From positions 1,736,001 to 1,800,000 of the forward strand of contig NZ_VFPH01000002.1 of assembly GCF_006717045.1 (NCBI RefSeq): a stretch of DNA of 64,000 nt, given 5' to 3'. Of the stretch, positions 27,818 to 36,459 are shown piece by piece (the stretch's first letter is position 1; each line of letters starts with the position of its first letter). Under the pieces are notes generated by a model. That model had not been told where the DNA came from, did no database searches, and was given only the letters and a program-made list of their open reading frames with translations. Both the position numbers and the translations under genes were made by a program. This DNA comes from Pseudonocardia cypriaca (GTDB taxonomy: Bacteria > Actinomycetota > Actinomycetes > Mycobacteriales > Pseudonocardiaceae).

Positions 27818-28159
27818 ATGAAGTACGTGCTGATGTTCGCCGAGACCGCCCAGTACGCCGAGGACTTCGCCGCGATGACCGATGCGGAGCGCCAGGCGGC
27901 CTACGACGAGGTTGGGCGCTGGTTCACCGACCACGCGGCGCGGATCACCCACCACGTCCACCTGAAGCCCGCGCACACCGCGACGACGATGCGCAAGGTG
28001 GACGGCCACGCGGAGGTGACCGACGGGCCGTTCGTCGAGGGCAAGGAGATCGTCAGCGGGTTCGTCGAGATCGAGGTGGCGAACCTCGACGAGGCGCTGG
28101 TCGTGGCGCGCACCTGGCCGGCGTGCCCGATCATCGAGATCCGGCCCGCCGACGCGTGA
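27818..28159 (+). CDS. DGPF/YCII-domain protein, partner of ECF42 (first module)
   Basis: This 113-residue YCII-like protein has the DGPFVEGKEIVSGFVEIE signature. ATG 27818 has GGAGGGAATGAC upstream. The ECF42 sigma gene starts two bases after its stop. DGPF proteins are the conserved neighbours and usual targets of ECF42 sigma factors. Confidence 0.9.
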   Translation: MKYVLMFAETAQYAEDFAAMTDAERQAAYDEVGRWFTDHAARITHHVHLKPAHTATTMRKVDGHAEVTDGPFVEGKEIVSGFVEIEVANLDEALVVARTWPACPIIEIRPADA

Positions 28160-28160
28160 C

Positions 28161-29354
28161 GTGAGCGGCCCCCGCGACGAGCTGTCCCGTGTGGTGCGCG
28201 ACCAGGCGGGCCGCCTCGCCGCGTCGCTGACGCACCTGCTCGGGGACTTCTCCGCGGCGGAGGACCTGGTTCAGGACGCGATCGAGGCCGCCCTGCGGCG
28301 CTGGCCGGTGGAGGGCGTTCCGGACCGGCCGGACGCGTGGTTGTTCACGGTCGCCCGCAACCGCGGGCTCGACGTGCTGCGCCGCCAGGCCCGCTACCGG
28401 GAGAAGCTCACCCAGCTCCAGTGGCCGACCCGGGAGGAGCCGGACGACCGGCTGCGGCTGCTGTTCACCTGCTGCCACCCCGCACTACCGCGGCAGGCCC
28501 AGGTCGCGCTCACCCTGCGCACGATCTGCGGGCTGACGACGGGCCAGATCGCCGCGGCGTTCCTGGTGCCCGAGAGCACGGTGGCGCAGCGGATCACCCG
28601 GGCGAAGCGCAAGATCACCGACGCCGGGATCCCGTACCGGATCCCGTCCGACTCCGAGCTGCCGGAGCGGTTGCAGGAGGTCCTCACCGTCGTCTACCTG
28701 CTCTTCAACGAGGGCTACCTGTCCTCGACCGGCGATGGGGTGTGGTCGCGGCGCCTCGCCGAGGACGCCGAGTGGCTGGCGTCCTCGCTCGCCTGGACCC
28801 TGCCGCGCGAGCCGGAGGTCATCGGGCTGCTCGCGTTGATCCGGCTCCACCAGGCCAGGGCCGCCGGCCGGTTCGACGCCGACGGGCGGATCGTGCTGCT
28901 GCCCGACCAGGACCGTGAGCGGTGGGACCACGCCGCTATCGCCGAGGCGGGCCAGCTCATCGCCCGCGCCGCCGCGTCGGGTCGCCCCGGCCCGTACCAG
29001 CTGCAGGCCGCGATCGTCGCCTGCCATGCCGAGGCCCCGCGCTGGGAGGACACCGACTGGGCGCAGATCGTCGTCCTCTACGACATGCTGCTCGCCATCG
29101 CCCCGTCTCCGGTGACGCGGCTGCACCGGGCGATCGCCCTGCGCTACCGCGCCGGTCCCGAGGCGGCGATGCACGAGCTGGACGGCCTCGCGGGGCACCT
29201 CGACCGGTACCCGCTCTTCCACGCCACCCGCGCGGAGCTGCTCAGGGCGCTCGGTGCGCCCGAGGAGGCGCGGGAGGCCGACCGCCGGGCGCTCGACCTC
29301 ACCGCGAACCCCGCTCAGCGCGCCATCCTCGAGGACCGGATCAGCTGGACATGA
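28161..29354 (+). CDS. ECF42-type RNA polymerase sigma factor with C-terminal helical extension (first module)
   Basis: This 397-residue protein has sigma region 2 (FSAAEDLVQDAIEAALRRWP, WLFTVARNRGLDVLRR), region 4 (ALTLRTICGLTTGQIAAAFL, ESTVAQRITRAKRKI) and a long C-terminal TPR-like domain (NEGYLSS..., PYQLQAAIVACHAE). That layout and the adjacent DGPF gene define ECF42; no anti-sigma factor is visible. GTG 28161 is the start. Its 3' end overlaps the convergent gene by 14 bases. Confidence 0.92.
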   Translation: MSGPRDELSRVVRDQAGRLAASLTHLLGDFSAAEDLVQDAIEAALRRWPVEGVPDRPDAWLFTVARNRGLDVLRRQARYREKLTQLQWPTREEPDDRLRLLFTCCHPALPRQAQVALTLRTICGLTTGQIAAAFLVPESTVAQRITRAKRKITDAGIPYRIPSDSELPERLQEVLTVVYLLFNEGYLSSTGDGVWSRRLAEDAEWLASSLAWTLPREPEVIGLLALIRLHQARAAGRFDADGRIVLLPDQDRERWDHAAIAEAGQLIARAAASGRPGPYQLQAAIVACHAEAPRWEDTDWAQIVVLYDMLLAIAPSPVTRLHRAIALRYRAGPEAAMHELDGLAGHLDRYPLFHATRAELLRALGAPEEAREADRRALDLTANPAQRAILEDRISWT

Positions 29355-29931
29355 CGGGCTGCCAGGCGGCCCGTCCCATGAAGGCCAGCATCCTGGTCTG
29401 CTCGTCGCTGTCCGCGGGCGGTGTGAGCTCCGGCCCGAAGAACCCGGGGCGACGCACCATGTTCGAGCGCCCCCACTCGAACGCCACCCCGACGAGCGCC
29501 GGGTCGAGCCGCACGTCCATGCCGAGCGCATGCCCGATGTCCCAGGTGTGCACCACCGTGTCGGTGGTCAGCAGCGTGACGATCGCGGCGAGCGGGACCT
29601 CCCCCAGGCCGGTGATCGACGTCGTGCGCCGCAGCGCTTCCGGGGTCAGCGCCGGCGCGGACTCGGCACGGGCCGCCCGCCAGCCGGCGACCGGATCGGA
29701 GCCCGCCATCTCTCCCGGCCGCGGCGCACCCGGAGCACCGCGCCCGTCCGCGTAGTCCGTTCCCGTGGCCCAGGCCCGCATCTGGCGCTGGCCCCAGATC
29801 ACGTGTCCCGCGAGGTCCCGCACCGTCCAGTCCGTGCACGGCGACGGTGCGTCCCACTGGTCGGGGCGCACCGCGGCCAGCACCGCGTCCAGGTCGTCCT
29901 GCGCCTGCCGGTACCGCTGCATCGTGTCCAT
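29341..29931 (-). CDS. Mycothiol-dependent maleylpyruvate isomerase (MDMPI/TIGR03086)-type protein
   Basis: This 196-residue helical protein has CTDWTVRDLAGHVIWGQR near the N-terminus and VHTWDIGHALG later, the metal-binding His pattern of the DinB-like MDMPI N-terminal domain. ATG 29931 is preceded by GGAAGGACGGAG; an upstream in-frame ATG (29958) lacks one. The substrate is not known. It converges on the sigma gene. Confidence 0.82.
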   Translation of the reverse strand: MDTMQRYRQAQDDLDAVLAAVRPDQWDAPSPCTDWTVRDLAGHVIWGQRQMRAWATGTDYADGRGAPGAPRPGEMAGSDPVAGWRAARAESAPALTPEALRRTTSITGLGEVPLAAIVTLLTTDTVVHTWDIGHALGMDVRLDPALVGVAFEWGRSNMVRRPGFFGPELTPPADSDEQTRMLAFMGRAAWQPVMSS

Positions 29932-30023
29932 CTCCGTCCTTCCGCTCGTGGAGGTCACACCCCGGAGACGAACCGGCGGGGGTCGATTTCGACAGCGACG
30001 CGTGACTCCTCTTGAGTGCGCTA

Positions 30024-30056
30024 AACTTCCCTTGAAAACAACGTTCTAGGGAAGTT
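30024..30056. promoter_or_regulatory. Inverted-repeat operator overlapping the ribosome binding site of the HTH gene
   Basis: AACTTCCCT (30024-30032) and AGGGAAGTT (30048-30056) are perfect complements 15 bases apart. The right half also supplies the AGGGAAG Shine-Dalgarno of ATG 30060, so repressor binding or RNA folding could control translation as well as transcription. Confidence 0.65.
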
Positions 30057-30059
30057 CAG

Positions 30060-30482
30060 ATGACGCAGCTGTACTCCGTCGAGGAGGTCGCGGCGCTGCT
30101 CGGGCTCCACGTGAAGACCGTGCGGGGCTACGTGCGCGACGGCCGGCTCGATGCCGTCCGCATCGGCCGGCAGTACCGGATCGGCGCCGATGCTCTCGAC
30201 GCCTTCGCGGGGCGCGCCGTGACAGCGCCCCGGCGGAGGAAGGCGGCGGTCGAGGTGTCGAGCATCGTCCAGATCGACGACGTCGACCGCGCGCTGGTCG
30301 ACCGCGTCAGCACGCTCGTCATGAGCAGCGCGGGGAGCGGCGGGCAGGACGACGGGCGGCTGCGCGTCGAGATGGCCTACGACGAGGCGAAGTCGCGAAT
30401 GAAGATCATCGTTCTCGGCGGGCCGGAGAGCACTGCCGAGCTGCTCCGGCTCGTCGGCGCACTGATGGAGGACCGGTCGTGA
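30060..30482 (+). CDS. Small excisionase/MerR-type helix-turn-helix regulator
   Basis: This 140-residue protein begins with an HTH_17-like domain (LYSVEEVAALLGLHVKTVRGY, RDGRLDAVRIGRQYRI, residues about 4-45). A second domain about 60-140 long lacks a name I recognise. It is followed by a hydrolase with GTGA overlap. The inverted repeat at its 5' end suggests autoregulation. Confidence 0.8.
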   Translation: MTQLYSVEEVAALLGLHVKTVRGYVRDGRLDAVRIGRQYRIGADALDAFAGRAVTAPRRRKAAVEVSSIVQIDDVDRALVDRVSTLVMSSAGSGGQDDGRLRVEMAYDEAKSRMKIIVLGGPESTAELLRLVGALMEDRS

Positions 30483-31324
30483 CCGACATCTACAACTCTC
30501 CCGAGGGCGCCCGCACCGTCGCGGAGCGGTACCGGGAGCTGCTCGACGCCTGGCCGGTGCCGGCCGAGCACCTGCACGTGCCCACCCGCGAGGGCGACAC
30601 GTTCGTCGTCGCGTCGGGCCCGCCGGACGGCCCACCGCTGGTGCTGCTGCACGGCTCGGGGTCCAACGCCCTGATGTGGGTCCCGGACGTGGCGTCCTGG
30701 TCCGAGCACTTCCGGGTGTACGCGGTCGACATCATCGGCGAGCCCGGCCTCAGCGCGCCCGCACGCCCTCCGCTGCCGTCCGGGGCCTACCCGCTCTGGT
30801 TCGGCGACGTCCTCGACGCCCTCGGCGTGGCGCGCGCGTCCGTCGTGGCGGTGTCGCTCGGCGGCTGGCTCGCGCTCGACTTCGCCACCCGGCACCCGGA
30901 GCGGGTCGAGCGCCTGACGCTCCTGACCCCGACGGGCGTGGCCAAGGCGAAGGTCGCAGGGCTGCTCGGGGCCGTGTTGCTGAAGCCGTTCGGCGGGTGG
31001 GGCAAGCGGAAGTCGATGGAGGTGCTGCTGGGGCCGGAGGTGCGCAAGCAGCAGGGGTCCGTCGAGTTCGTCGAGCTGCTGGCCCGGCACTACCGCTACC
31101 GGCGCGAGCCCGTCCCGGTGATCGACGACGCCGCCCTGCGCGGCGCGACCATGCCGATCCTGGCGGTCCTCGGCGGGCGCGACGCGTTCATCGACACGCC
31201 GCGCACCGCCGAGCGGCTCTCCCGGCTCGTGCCGTCGGCCACGGTCCGGGTCCTCCCCGGCATCGGGCACCTCCTGCCGGCCCAGACCGCGCCGATCCTG
31301 GAGTTCCTCCGGGCGGGGCGCTAG
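30479..31324 (+). CDS. Alpha/beta-fold hydrolase
   Basis: This 281-residue hydrolase has the oxyanion HGSGSNALMW loop, the nucleophile elbow VSLGGW (Ser at about 122), Asp in GGRDAF and His in PGIGHLLPA, a complete catalytic triad. Substrate unknown. It shares four bases with the HTH gene and is probably its target. Confidence 0.9.
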   Translation: MTDIYNSPEGARTVAERYRELLDAWPVPAEHLHVPTREGDTFVVASGPPDGPPLVLLHGSGSNALMWVPDVASWSEHFRVYAVDIIGEPGLSAPARPPLPSGAYPLWFGDVLDALGVARASVVAVSLGGWLALDFATRHPERVERLTLLTPTGVAKAKVAGLLGAVLLKPFGGWGKRKSMEVLLGPEVRKQQGSVEFVELLARHYRYRREPVPVIDDAALRGATMPILAVLGGRDAFIDTPRTAERLSRLVPSATVRVLPGIGHLLPAQTAPILEFLRAGR

Positions 31325-31647
31325 CCGAGTAGTTCCGAGCTCGACCGGATCCGGCGGCGCCGGAGCGACCGTCCGCACCCCGACGTTCCGCGGAACGCAG
31401 GTCAGCGGTGCTGTCACCCGGCCCGTTCGGTGCGGACGCGTGCATGATCCGGAGTATCGGTTGACCATGGCTGTGGCGACAGCGATGGGCAACCGCTACA
31501 CGCGATCTTGGTGTTCATGATCCGGGGTTCGGGTGTTGTGGATGTGGTCCGGCCCCGATTCCGCTGATCATTTCCGGACAGCAGGCGCACGGCAGCAGCA
31601 CGGCAACCGCATCACACCCGAGCGTTCCGCGGAACGCACAACCGCCC
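31325..31647. other. Intergenic region with two copies of a 15 bp palindrome-containing repeat
   Basis: These 323 bases hold no gene. CGTTCCGCGGAACGC occurs at 31384-31398 and 31623-31637, and again at 51401-51415. The core GTTCCGCGGAAC is fully palindromic. It may be a dispersed repeat or the operator of a regulon. Confidence 0.7.
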
Positions 31648-32319
31648 TCAGACGCGCAACGCAGCGTCGCGGGCCAGCCGGTCGGCGCGGCGCGTGGTCT
31701 CCGGCAGGCGGTGGCGAGCGAGCCGCAGCACGTGGTCGCACGCCGCTTCGAGCCCGATGCGGTGACCGACGGACACGAACACCGGCTGGACGCCGTGCTG
31801 CGTGCGCAGCGCCCTCCCGACCTCCTCGTCGCCGTCGACCTGCGGCGTCCACGACCCGCGCGCCGGCTTCGGCATGTCGAACGGCACCGGAGGGGTCTTC
31901 GCCACCCCGATCGTCGGCAGGTCGGTGAGCAGCCCGACGTGGCACGCGAGGCCGAAGCGGCGCGGGTGTGCGACGCCTGCGCCGTCGCACACGATCAGGT
32001 CCGGGACCGTGTCCAGCGCCTCGAGCGCGGCCGTCACCGCGGGCAGCTCGCGCAGCGCGAGGAACCCGGGTTCGTACGGGTGGTCCGCGCGGCCGGTCGC
32101 GGTGCGGGTCTCGACCGGTCGCAGCGTCCTGCCGTCGAGCACGACGACCGCGGCCACCACGTCGTCGGTGCCTTCGCGTTGCGCCACGTCGATGCCGGCG
32201 ACGGTGCGCAGATCCGATGGACCGGACCCGCTGGCGACGACGAGCGAGCTCAGCTTCTCCTGCTGCGCGGCGGCCTCGTCGAGCGTGGTGGGCGGGGGCC
32301 CGAGGGGTTGCAGGTGCAC
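31648..32319 (-). CDS. nfi: Endonuclease V (deoxyinosine repair)
   Basis: This 223-residue protein has the EndoV signature residues: Asp in VAGIDVAQREG, Glu in EPGFLALRELP, Asp in LIVCDGAGVAHPRRFGLA and LPTIGVAKTPP. EndoV cuts DNA or RNA near inosine. GTG 32319 is the start. It is divergent from the two-component genes. Confidence 0.93.
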   Translation of the reverse strand: MHLQPLGPPPTTLDEAAAQQEKLSSLVVASGSGPSDLRTVAGIDVAQREGTDDVVAAVVVLDGRTLRPVETRTATGRADHPYEPGFLALRELPAVTAALEALDTVPDLIVCDGAGVAHPRRFGLACHVGLLTDLPTIGVAKTPPVPFDMPKPARGSWTPQVDGDEEVGRALRTQHGVQPVFVSVGHRIGLEAACDHVLRLARHRLPETTRRADRLARDAALRV

Positions 32320-32403
32320 GTGCGCGGACGCTATCGGCTTCCGGGCGCGAAAGGGGGGCTTTCCTTACCGCGGGGATCTGCGGTATGGGGCTACGGTCGC
32401 GCC

Positions 32404-33231
32404 GTGAGCCTGCGCATCGGGTACGCGCTCCTGCAGGCGTGGGCGACCGCCGCGGTGGGGTTGCTGCTCGCGATCGACCTCGTCGCGCTGGCCGGGTCGC
32501 TCGCCCTGGCCGTGGTGCCGCAGGCCGCCTCGTTCGAGACCGTCTGGTTCGGGCCCCGTCCGCCGCTCGCACAGCTCGGGCTCGCCGCCACCGCCCTGCT
32601 GCTCCTGCCGGTGCTCGCCCGGCTGGTCACCGTGCTCACCCGGCCTCCCACGGCAGGCGGAGCGCTCGACGCGCAGCGGAGGCGGATCGAACGCGACCTG
32701 CACGACGGCGCGCAGCTGCGGCTCACCGCCGTCGCCATGGCGCTGGGGCTCGCCCGCGTCGAGGACGACGCGCTCGCGGTCCGTGCGCAGGTCGACCGCG
32801 CCTACGACCAGGCCCGGCTCGCGCTCGCCGAGCTGCGTGACCTCGTCAACGGCCTGCACCCGCGGGAGGGCCTGCCAGCGGCGCTGGCAGCGCTGGCCGA
32901 GCGGTCGGCGGTTCCGCTCGACGTCGAGGTCGACCTGCGGGCCCGCCCGCCCGCGGCGGTCGAGGCGGCGGCGTGGTTCGTCGCGACCGAGGCGGTCGCG
33001 AACGTCGTCAAGCACAGCGGGGCCCGCCGGGCCTGGGTGCGGTGCACGGAGCGGGCGGGCGTGCTGCACCTCGAGGTGGGCGACGACGGGCGCGGCGGCG
33101 CCGACCCGCACGGGGGCACGGGCCTCTCCGGGTTGGAGGATCGGGTAGCAGCGCTCGGCGGCCGGCTGCGGGTGAGCAGCCCGGAGGGCGGGCCCACCGT
33201 GCTCACGGCGGAGCTGCCGTGCGCGCGGTGA
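32404..33231 (+). CDS. Sensor histidine kinase (HisKA_3, NarL-type pair)
   Basis: This 275-residue kinase has two N-terminal transmembrane helices (about 9-35 and 60-78), then the phospho-acceptor helix ERDLHDGAQLRLTAVAMALG and an HATPase core (ATEAVANVVKHSGA, GDDGRGG, GGTGLSGLEDRV). The sensor is only a short loop between helices, so the signal is probably sensed at the membrane. GTG 32404. It overlaps the response regulator by 13 bases. Confidence 0.9.
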   Translation: MSLRIGYALLQAWATAAVGLLLAIDLVALAGSLALAVVPQAASFETVWFGPRPPLAQLGLAATALLLLPVLARLVTVLTRPPTAGGALDAQRRRIERDLHDGAQLRLTAVAMALGLARVEDDALAVRAQVDRAYDQARLALAELRDLVNGLHPREGLPAALAALAERSAVPLDVEVDLRARPPAAVEAAAWFVATEAVANVVKHSGARRAWVRCTERAGVLHLEVGDDGRGGADPHGGTGLSGLEDRVAALGGRLRVSSPEGGPTVLTAELPCAR

Positions 33232-33872
33232 TCGCCGAGGACTCGGTGCTGCTGCGCGACGGCCTCGCCCACGTCCTGCGGCGCTCCGGTTGCCAGGTGG
33301 TCGCCGAGGTCGGCGACGCGGACGCCCTGATCGCCGCGGTCGAGCGCGAAGACCCGGACGTAGTGGTCACCGACGTGCGGATGCCGCCCCGGTTCGCCGA
33401 CGAGGGGCTCGTCGCCGCGCTGGAGCTGCGCAGGCGCAGGCCCGGCTTCCCGGTGCTCGTGCTCTCCCACCACGTCGAGCACGACTGCGCCGTGGCCCTG
33501 GTGGGCAGTGGCGACGGCGTCGGCTACCTGCTCAAGGACCGGGTCGGCGACGTGGCCGAGTTCGTGTCGGCCGTGCGGGAAGTGGCGCAAGGGCGCACGG
33601 TGCTCGACCCGGAGGTCGTGCGCCGGCTGCTCATCCGCTCCCCCGTCGCTGCACTGACCCCGCGGGAACGCGAGGTGCTCGCGCTCGTCGCCGAGGGCCG
33701 CTCGAACGGCGGCATCGCGCGCAGGCTCGTCGTGTCCGAGGCCGCGGTCGCCAAGCACGTCAACTCGATCCTGATGAAGCTGGACCTGCCTCCCGCCTCC
33801 GACGACCACCGCCGGGTGCTCGCCGTGCTCACCTTCCTGGGCGTTCAGCGGAACGCGGCCAGTTCGAGGTGA
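33219..33872 (+). CDS. LuxR-type response regulator
   Basis: This 217-residue regulator has a receiver domain (AEDSVLL, VVVTDVRMPP with the phospho-Asp, LLKD) and a C-terminal LuxR HTH (LTPREREVLALVAEGRSNG, VAKHVNSILMKL). GTG 33219 lies inside the kinase 3' end. Its own 3' end overlaps the convergent reductase gene by 28 bases. Target genes are not evident; the neighbouring reductase is a candidate. Confidence 0.92.
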   Translation: MRAVIAEDSVLLRDGLAHVLRRSGCQVVAEVGDADALIAAVEREDPDVVVTDVRMPPRFADEGLVAALELRRRRPGFPVLVLSHHVEHDCAVALVGSGDGVGYLLKDRVGDVAEFVSAVREVAQGRTVLDPEVVRRLLIRSPVAALTPREREVLALVAEGRSNGGIARRLVVSEAAVAKHVNSILMKLDLPPASDDHRRVLAVLTFLGVQRNAASSR

Positions 33873-35053
33873 ACCGCCGACGCGGGGACACCGAGCCCGC
33901 GCAGCCCGGCGGCCAGACCGGTGGTCATCGGCTCCGGGCCGCACAGGTAGAAGTCGACGTCCCCCAGGCACCCCGCCGTGGCCGCGATCCGCTCCGCGGT
34001 CAGCCGGCCGGACTCGGAGGTCACGACCAGGTGGACGCGCAGCCCGGCGCGACCCTCGATCTCGCTCCGGAACAGGGCGTCCTCCGCACGGCGCACCACG
34101 TAGAAGAGGTCGACGGAGCGGGTGGGCCCCCCGGCGCGCAGCCGGCCGAGGAACGGCGTGATCCCGATCCCGGCCGCCACCCAGACCTGCCGGGGGCGGC
34201 TGCCGGTGAGGTCCAGCATCCCGTAGCCGCCCTCCACGGTGGCCCGCGTGCCGGGTTCGAGATCCCGGTGCACCCGGGTGGTGAAGCGCCCGGCCGAGCG
34301 GATGGTGAGCCGCAACACCTCGTCCGACGGCCCGCTGCTGACGGTGAACGGGTGCGGTTCGCGCAGACCGCGCCGGTGGAACGTCACGAAGACGAACTGG
34401 CCGGGCCGGATCAGGAGGCCGGCTCCACGGCGGGGGGAGAGCGCGACCTCGACCGTCACCGGGTCGAGCCGGTGCACCGCCCGCACGACGTACGAGCGCC
34501 GCGGGCGGACGAACCGGGCGAGCAGCAGCACGTAGGCGTACGCGACGACGCCTGCGACGTACGCGGCCGCCAGCAGCAGGAACGGGCCGGTCGCGGTGTC
34601 GACCACCTGCTCGACGAGGAGCGCGTGCGCCAGGCTGACCAGGAAGAAGACCCCGATGAGCCGGTGCGATCGCCGCCAGGCGGCGTACCGCAGCCGGCGC
34701 ACCGCGCAGAGCAGCACGAACACCAAGAACCCAGCGGCCGCGACGAACCCCGACGGGGTGCCTCCCGGTGAGGCGAGGGCCCACGGGACGACGGCGACGT
34801 GAACGGCCAGGCACCCGGATCCCCACCGGCCGGCCCGCCGGTGGGCCCGGTACACCCGGTCCAGCCCTCCGAAGGAGCGTTCGATCCACCGCGCTCGGGT
34901 GGCCAGCACGAGGGCCGTGGCGAAGAGCAGGACGGCGGTGGAGCCCACGGCCTCCCCCAGCGCCTGCCGCGGGTCGCCCGCCGGCGGGGACGCCGCCCAG
35001 AGCACGCCGTTCAGCACGGGGAGCGCGACGACAGCTCCCGGCCCGATCCTCAT
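33845..35053 (-). CDS. Ferric-reductase-like membrane flavohaem oxidoreductase
   Basis: This 402-residue protein has an N-terminal membrane domain with His-bearing helices (RAHRRAGRWGSGCLAVHVA, WRRSHRLIGVFFLVSLAHAL) suited to b-haem. A C-terminal FAD/NAD(P)H module follows: PGQFVFVTFHR, EPHPFTVSSGP for FAD, AAGIGITPFLG for NAD(P)H and YLCGPEPM near the end. It probably moves electrons across the membrane. ATG 35053 overlaps the upstream small gene (ATGA). Confidence 0.88.
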   Translation of the reverse strand: MRIGPGAVVALPVLNGVLWAASPPAGDPRQALGEAVGSTAVLLFATALVLATRARWIERSFGGLDRVYRAHRRAGRWGSGCLAVHVAVVPWALASPGGTPSGFVAAAGFLVFVLLCAVRRLRYAAWRRSHRLIGVFFLVSLAHALLVEQVVDTATGPFLLLAAAYVAGVVAYAYVLLLARFVRPRRSYVVRAVHRLDPVTVEVALSPRRGAGLLIRPGQFVFVTFHRRGLREPHPFTVSSGPSDEVLRLTIRSAGRFTTRVHRDLEPGTRATVEGGYGMLDLTGSRPRQVWVAAGIGITPFLGRLRAGGPTRSVDLFYVVRRAEDALFRSEIEGRAGLRVHLVVTSESGRLTAERIAATAGCLGDVDFYLCGPEPMTTGLAAGLRGLGVPASAVHLELAAFR

Positions 35054-35373
35054 CGCCGGGCGAGCGCGGCGAGCCCGACCGACACGGCGCCGGTCACGAT
35101 GTGCACGACGGAGTCGGTGTGGTCGAGCACCCCGAACCGCGCGACCACACCGAGCACCACCCACAGCACGCCCAGCACCGCGACGACCCGGGGCACAGCT
35201 CGGCGCGCGCCCCACTGCAGGAACGCCGCCCCGGAGACCAGGTGCAGCGCGCCGTGGACGTACTCGGGGTGCGCGAAGGGTTCGAGCTGCGGGATCGGGA
35301 TCGTGCGCAGCACGCCGACCACCAGGAACCCGACTCCGAGCACGAACGACCAGATCCGCAGCGCCTGCACCAT
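35050..35373 (-). CDS. DUF4383-like small membrane protein
   Basis: This 107-residue, four-helix protein has HGALHLVSGAAFLQWGAR and VVHIVTGAVSVGLAALARR, the paired His/Gly helix pattern of DUF4383. It is translationally coupled to the reductase and may support its membrane domain. Confidence 0.65.
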   Translation of the reverse strand: MVQALRIWSFVLGVGFLVVGVLRTIPIPQLEPFAHPEYVHGALHLVSGAAFLQWGARRAVPRVVAVLGVLWVVLGVVARFGVLDHTDSVVHIVTGAVSVGLAALARR

Positions 35374-35443
35374 AGATCGACCTCACCGCGTCGGCGCCGC
35401 GGTTTCACCAGTGCAGGCATCCGGGTCTGGGGTGGTGCCGGTA

Positions 35444-36397
35444 CTACGGCCGATCGGCCGCCGCGGCGAGGCGCGCCGCCAGCTCCCGGACGTGTGCGAC
35501 GAGCTCCGGGGGCTCGTGCACCTCGAACGGGAAGCCGAAGAGCCCGACGTAGAGGGCGAGCTCGTCGAGGGAGTCGGAACCGGCGTGCAGCACGCAGGAC
35601 CGCTCGTCGATCGCCTCCAGGGTGCCGACGGTCGGCGCGATGCGATCCGCCGCGACCTCGATCGGGACGTGCAGCGTGAAACGGGCCCGGTAGCGGTAGC
35701 CACGGGTGGTGATCCCCCGTCCGACGTGCCCCGGGAGGTCCGCGGGCAGCTCGCGCGGGACGAACCGCGGGCCGGTGGGGATCCGCGGGTGCAACCGGTC
35801 GACCCGGAAGGTGCGCCAGTCGGCGCGGTCGAGGTCCCAGGCGAGCAGGTACCAGCGCCGTCCGGAGTGCACCAGCCGGTGGGGTTCGGTGCGCCGCGCG
35901 GTCTCCGCACCGTCCCCGCCGCGGTAGTCGAACCGCAGCACCTCGTGCGTCCGGGCCGCGGCCGCCACCGCCAACAGCACGTCGGGGTCGACGCTCGCAC
36001 CCGCGTGCGGGAGCGTCACCGTCACCGCTCCCAGCCCGTCGACGCGATGCCGCAGCCTCGACGGGAGCACGGTCTCCAGCTTGGTCAGCGCCCGCAGCGA
36101 GGCCTCCTCGATGCCGGTCACGCCGCCGCTCGCCGCGGTGCGCATCCCGACCGCGACGGCCACGGCCTCCTCGTCGTCGAGCAGCAGCGGGGGCAGCGTG
36201 GTGCCCGCCCCGAGCCGGTAGCCGGCCACCCCGCGCGCGGCGTGCACCGGGTAGCCGAGCGCGCGCAGCTTGTCGACGTCGCGGCGGACGGTGCGCACGT
36301 CGACGTCGAGCCTTTCCGCGAGCTCGGCCCCCGTCCAGTCGCGTGGCGTCTGCAGGATCGACAGGAGGCGGAGCAGGCGGGCGGAGGTGTCCAGCAT
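35444..36397 (-). CDS. WYL-domain (YafY/DeoR-like) transcription regulator
   Basis: This 317-residue regulator has an N-terminal winged HTH (LDTSARLLRLLSILQ, GAELAERLDVDVRTVRRDV) and a WYL domain (about 140-200, with SGRRWYLLAWDLDRADWRTF). A C-terminal WCX-like region follows. It is divergent from the epoxide hydrolase; the inverted repeat at 36417-36439 lies between them and is its likely binding site. Confidence 0.9.
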   Translation of the reverse strand: MLDTSARLLRLLSILQTPRDWTGAELAERLDVDVRTVRRDVDKLRALGYPVHAARGVAGYRLGAGTTLPPLLLDDEEAVAVAVGMRTAASGGVTGIEEASLRALTKLETVLPSRLRHRVDGLGAVTVTLPHAGASVDPDVLLAVAAAARTHEVLRFDYRGGDGAETARRTEPHRLVHSGRRWYLLAWDLDRADWRTFRVDRLHPRIPTGPRFVPRELPADLPGHVGRGITTRGYRYRARFTLHVPIEVAADRIAPTVGTLEAIDERSCVLHAGSDSLDELALYVGLFGFPFEVHEPPELVAHVRELAARLAAAADRP

Positions 36398-36416
36398 TCC
36401 TCGACAATCCCTCCTA

Positions 36417-36439
36417 GTTAGGACCGGTTCTGTCCTAAC
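36417..36439. promoter_or_regulatory. Inverted-repeat operator between WYL regulator and epoxide hydrolase
   Basis: GTTAGGAC and GTCCTAAC are perfect complements with a 7-base spacer, 19 bp from the regulator start and 20 bp from the hydrolase start. One bound dimer could control both divergent genes. Confidence 0.75.
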
Positions 36440-36459
36440 CCGACCCTAGTATCGTTCTC

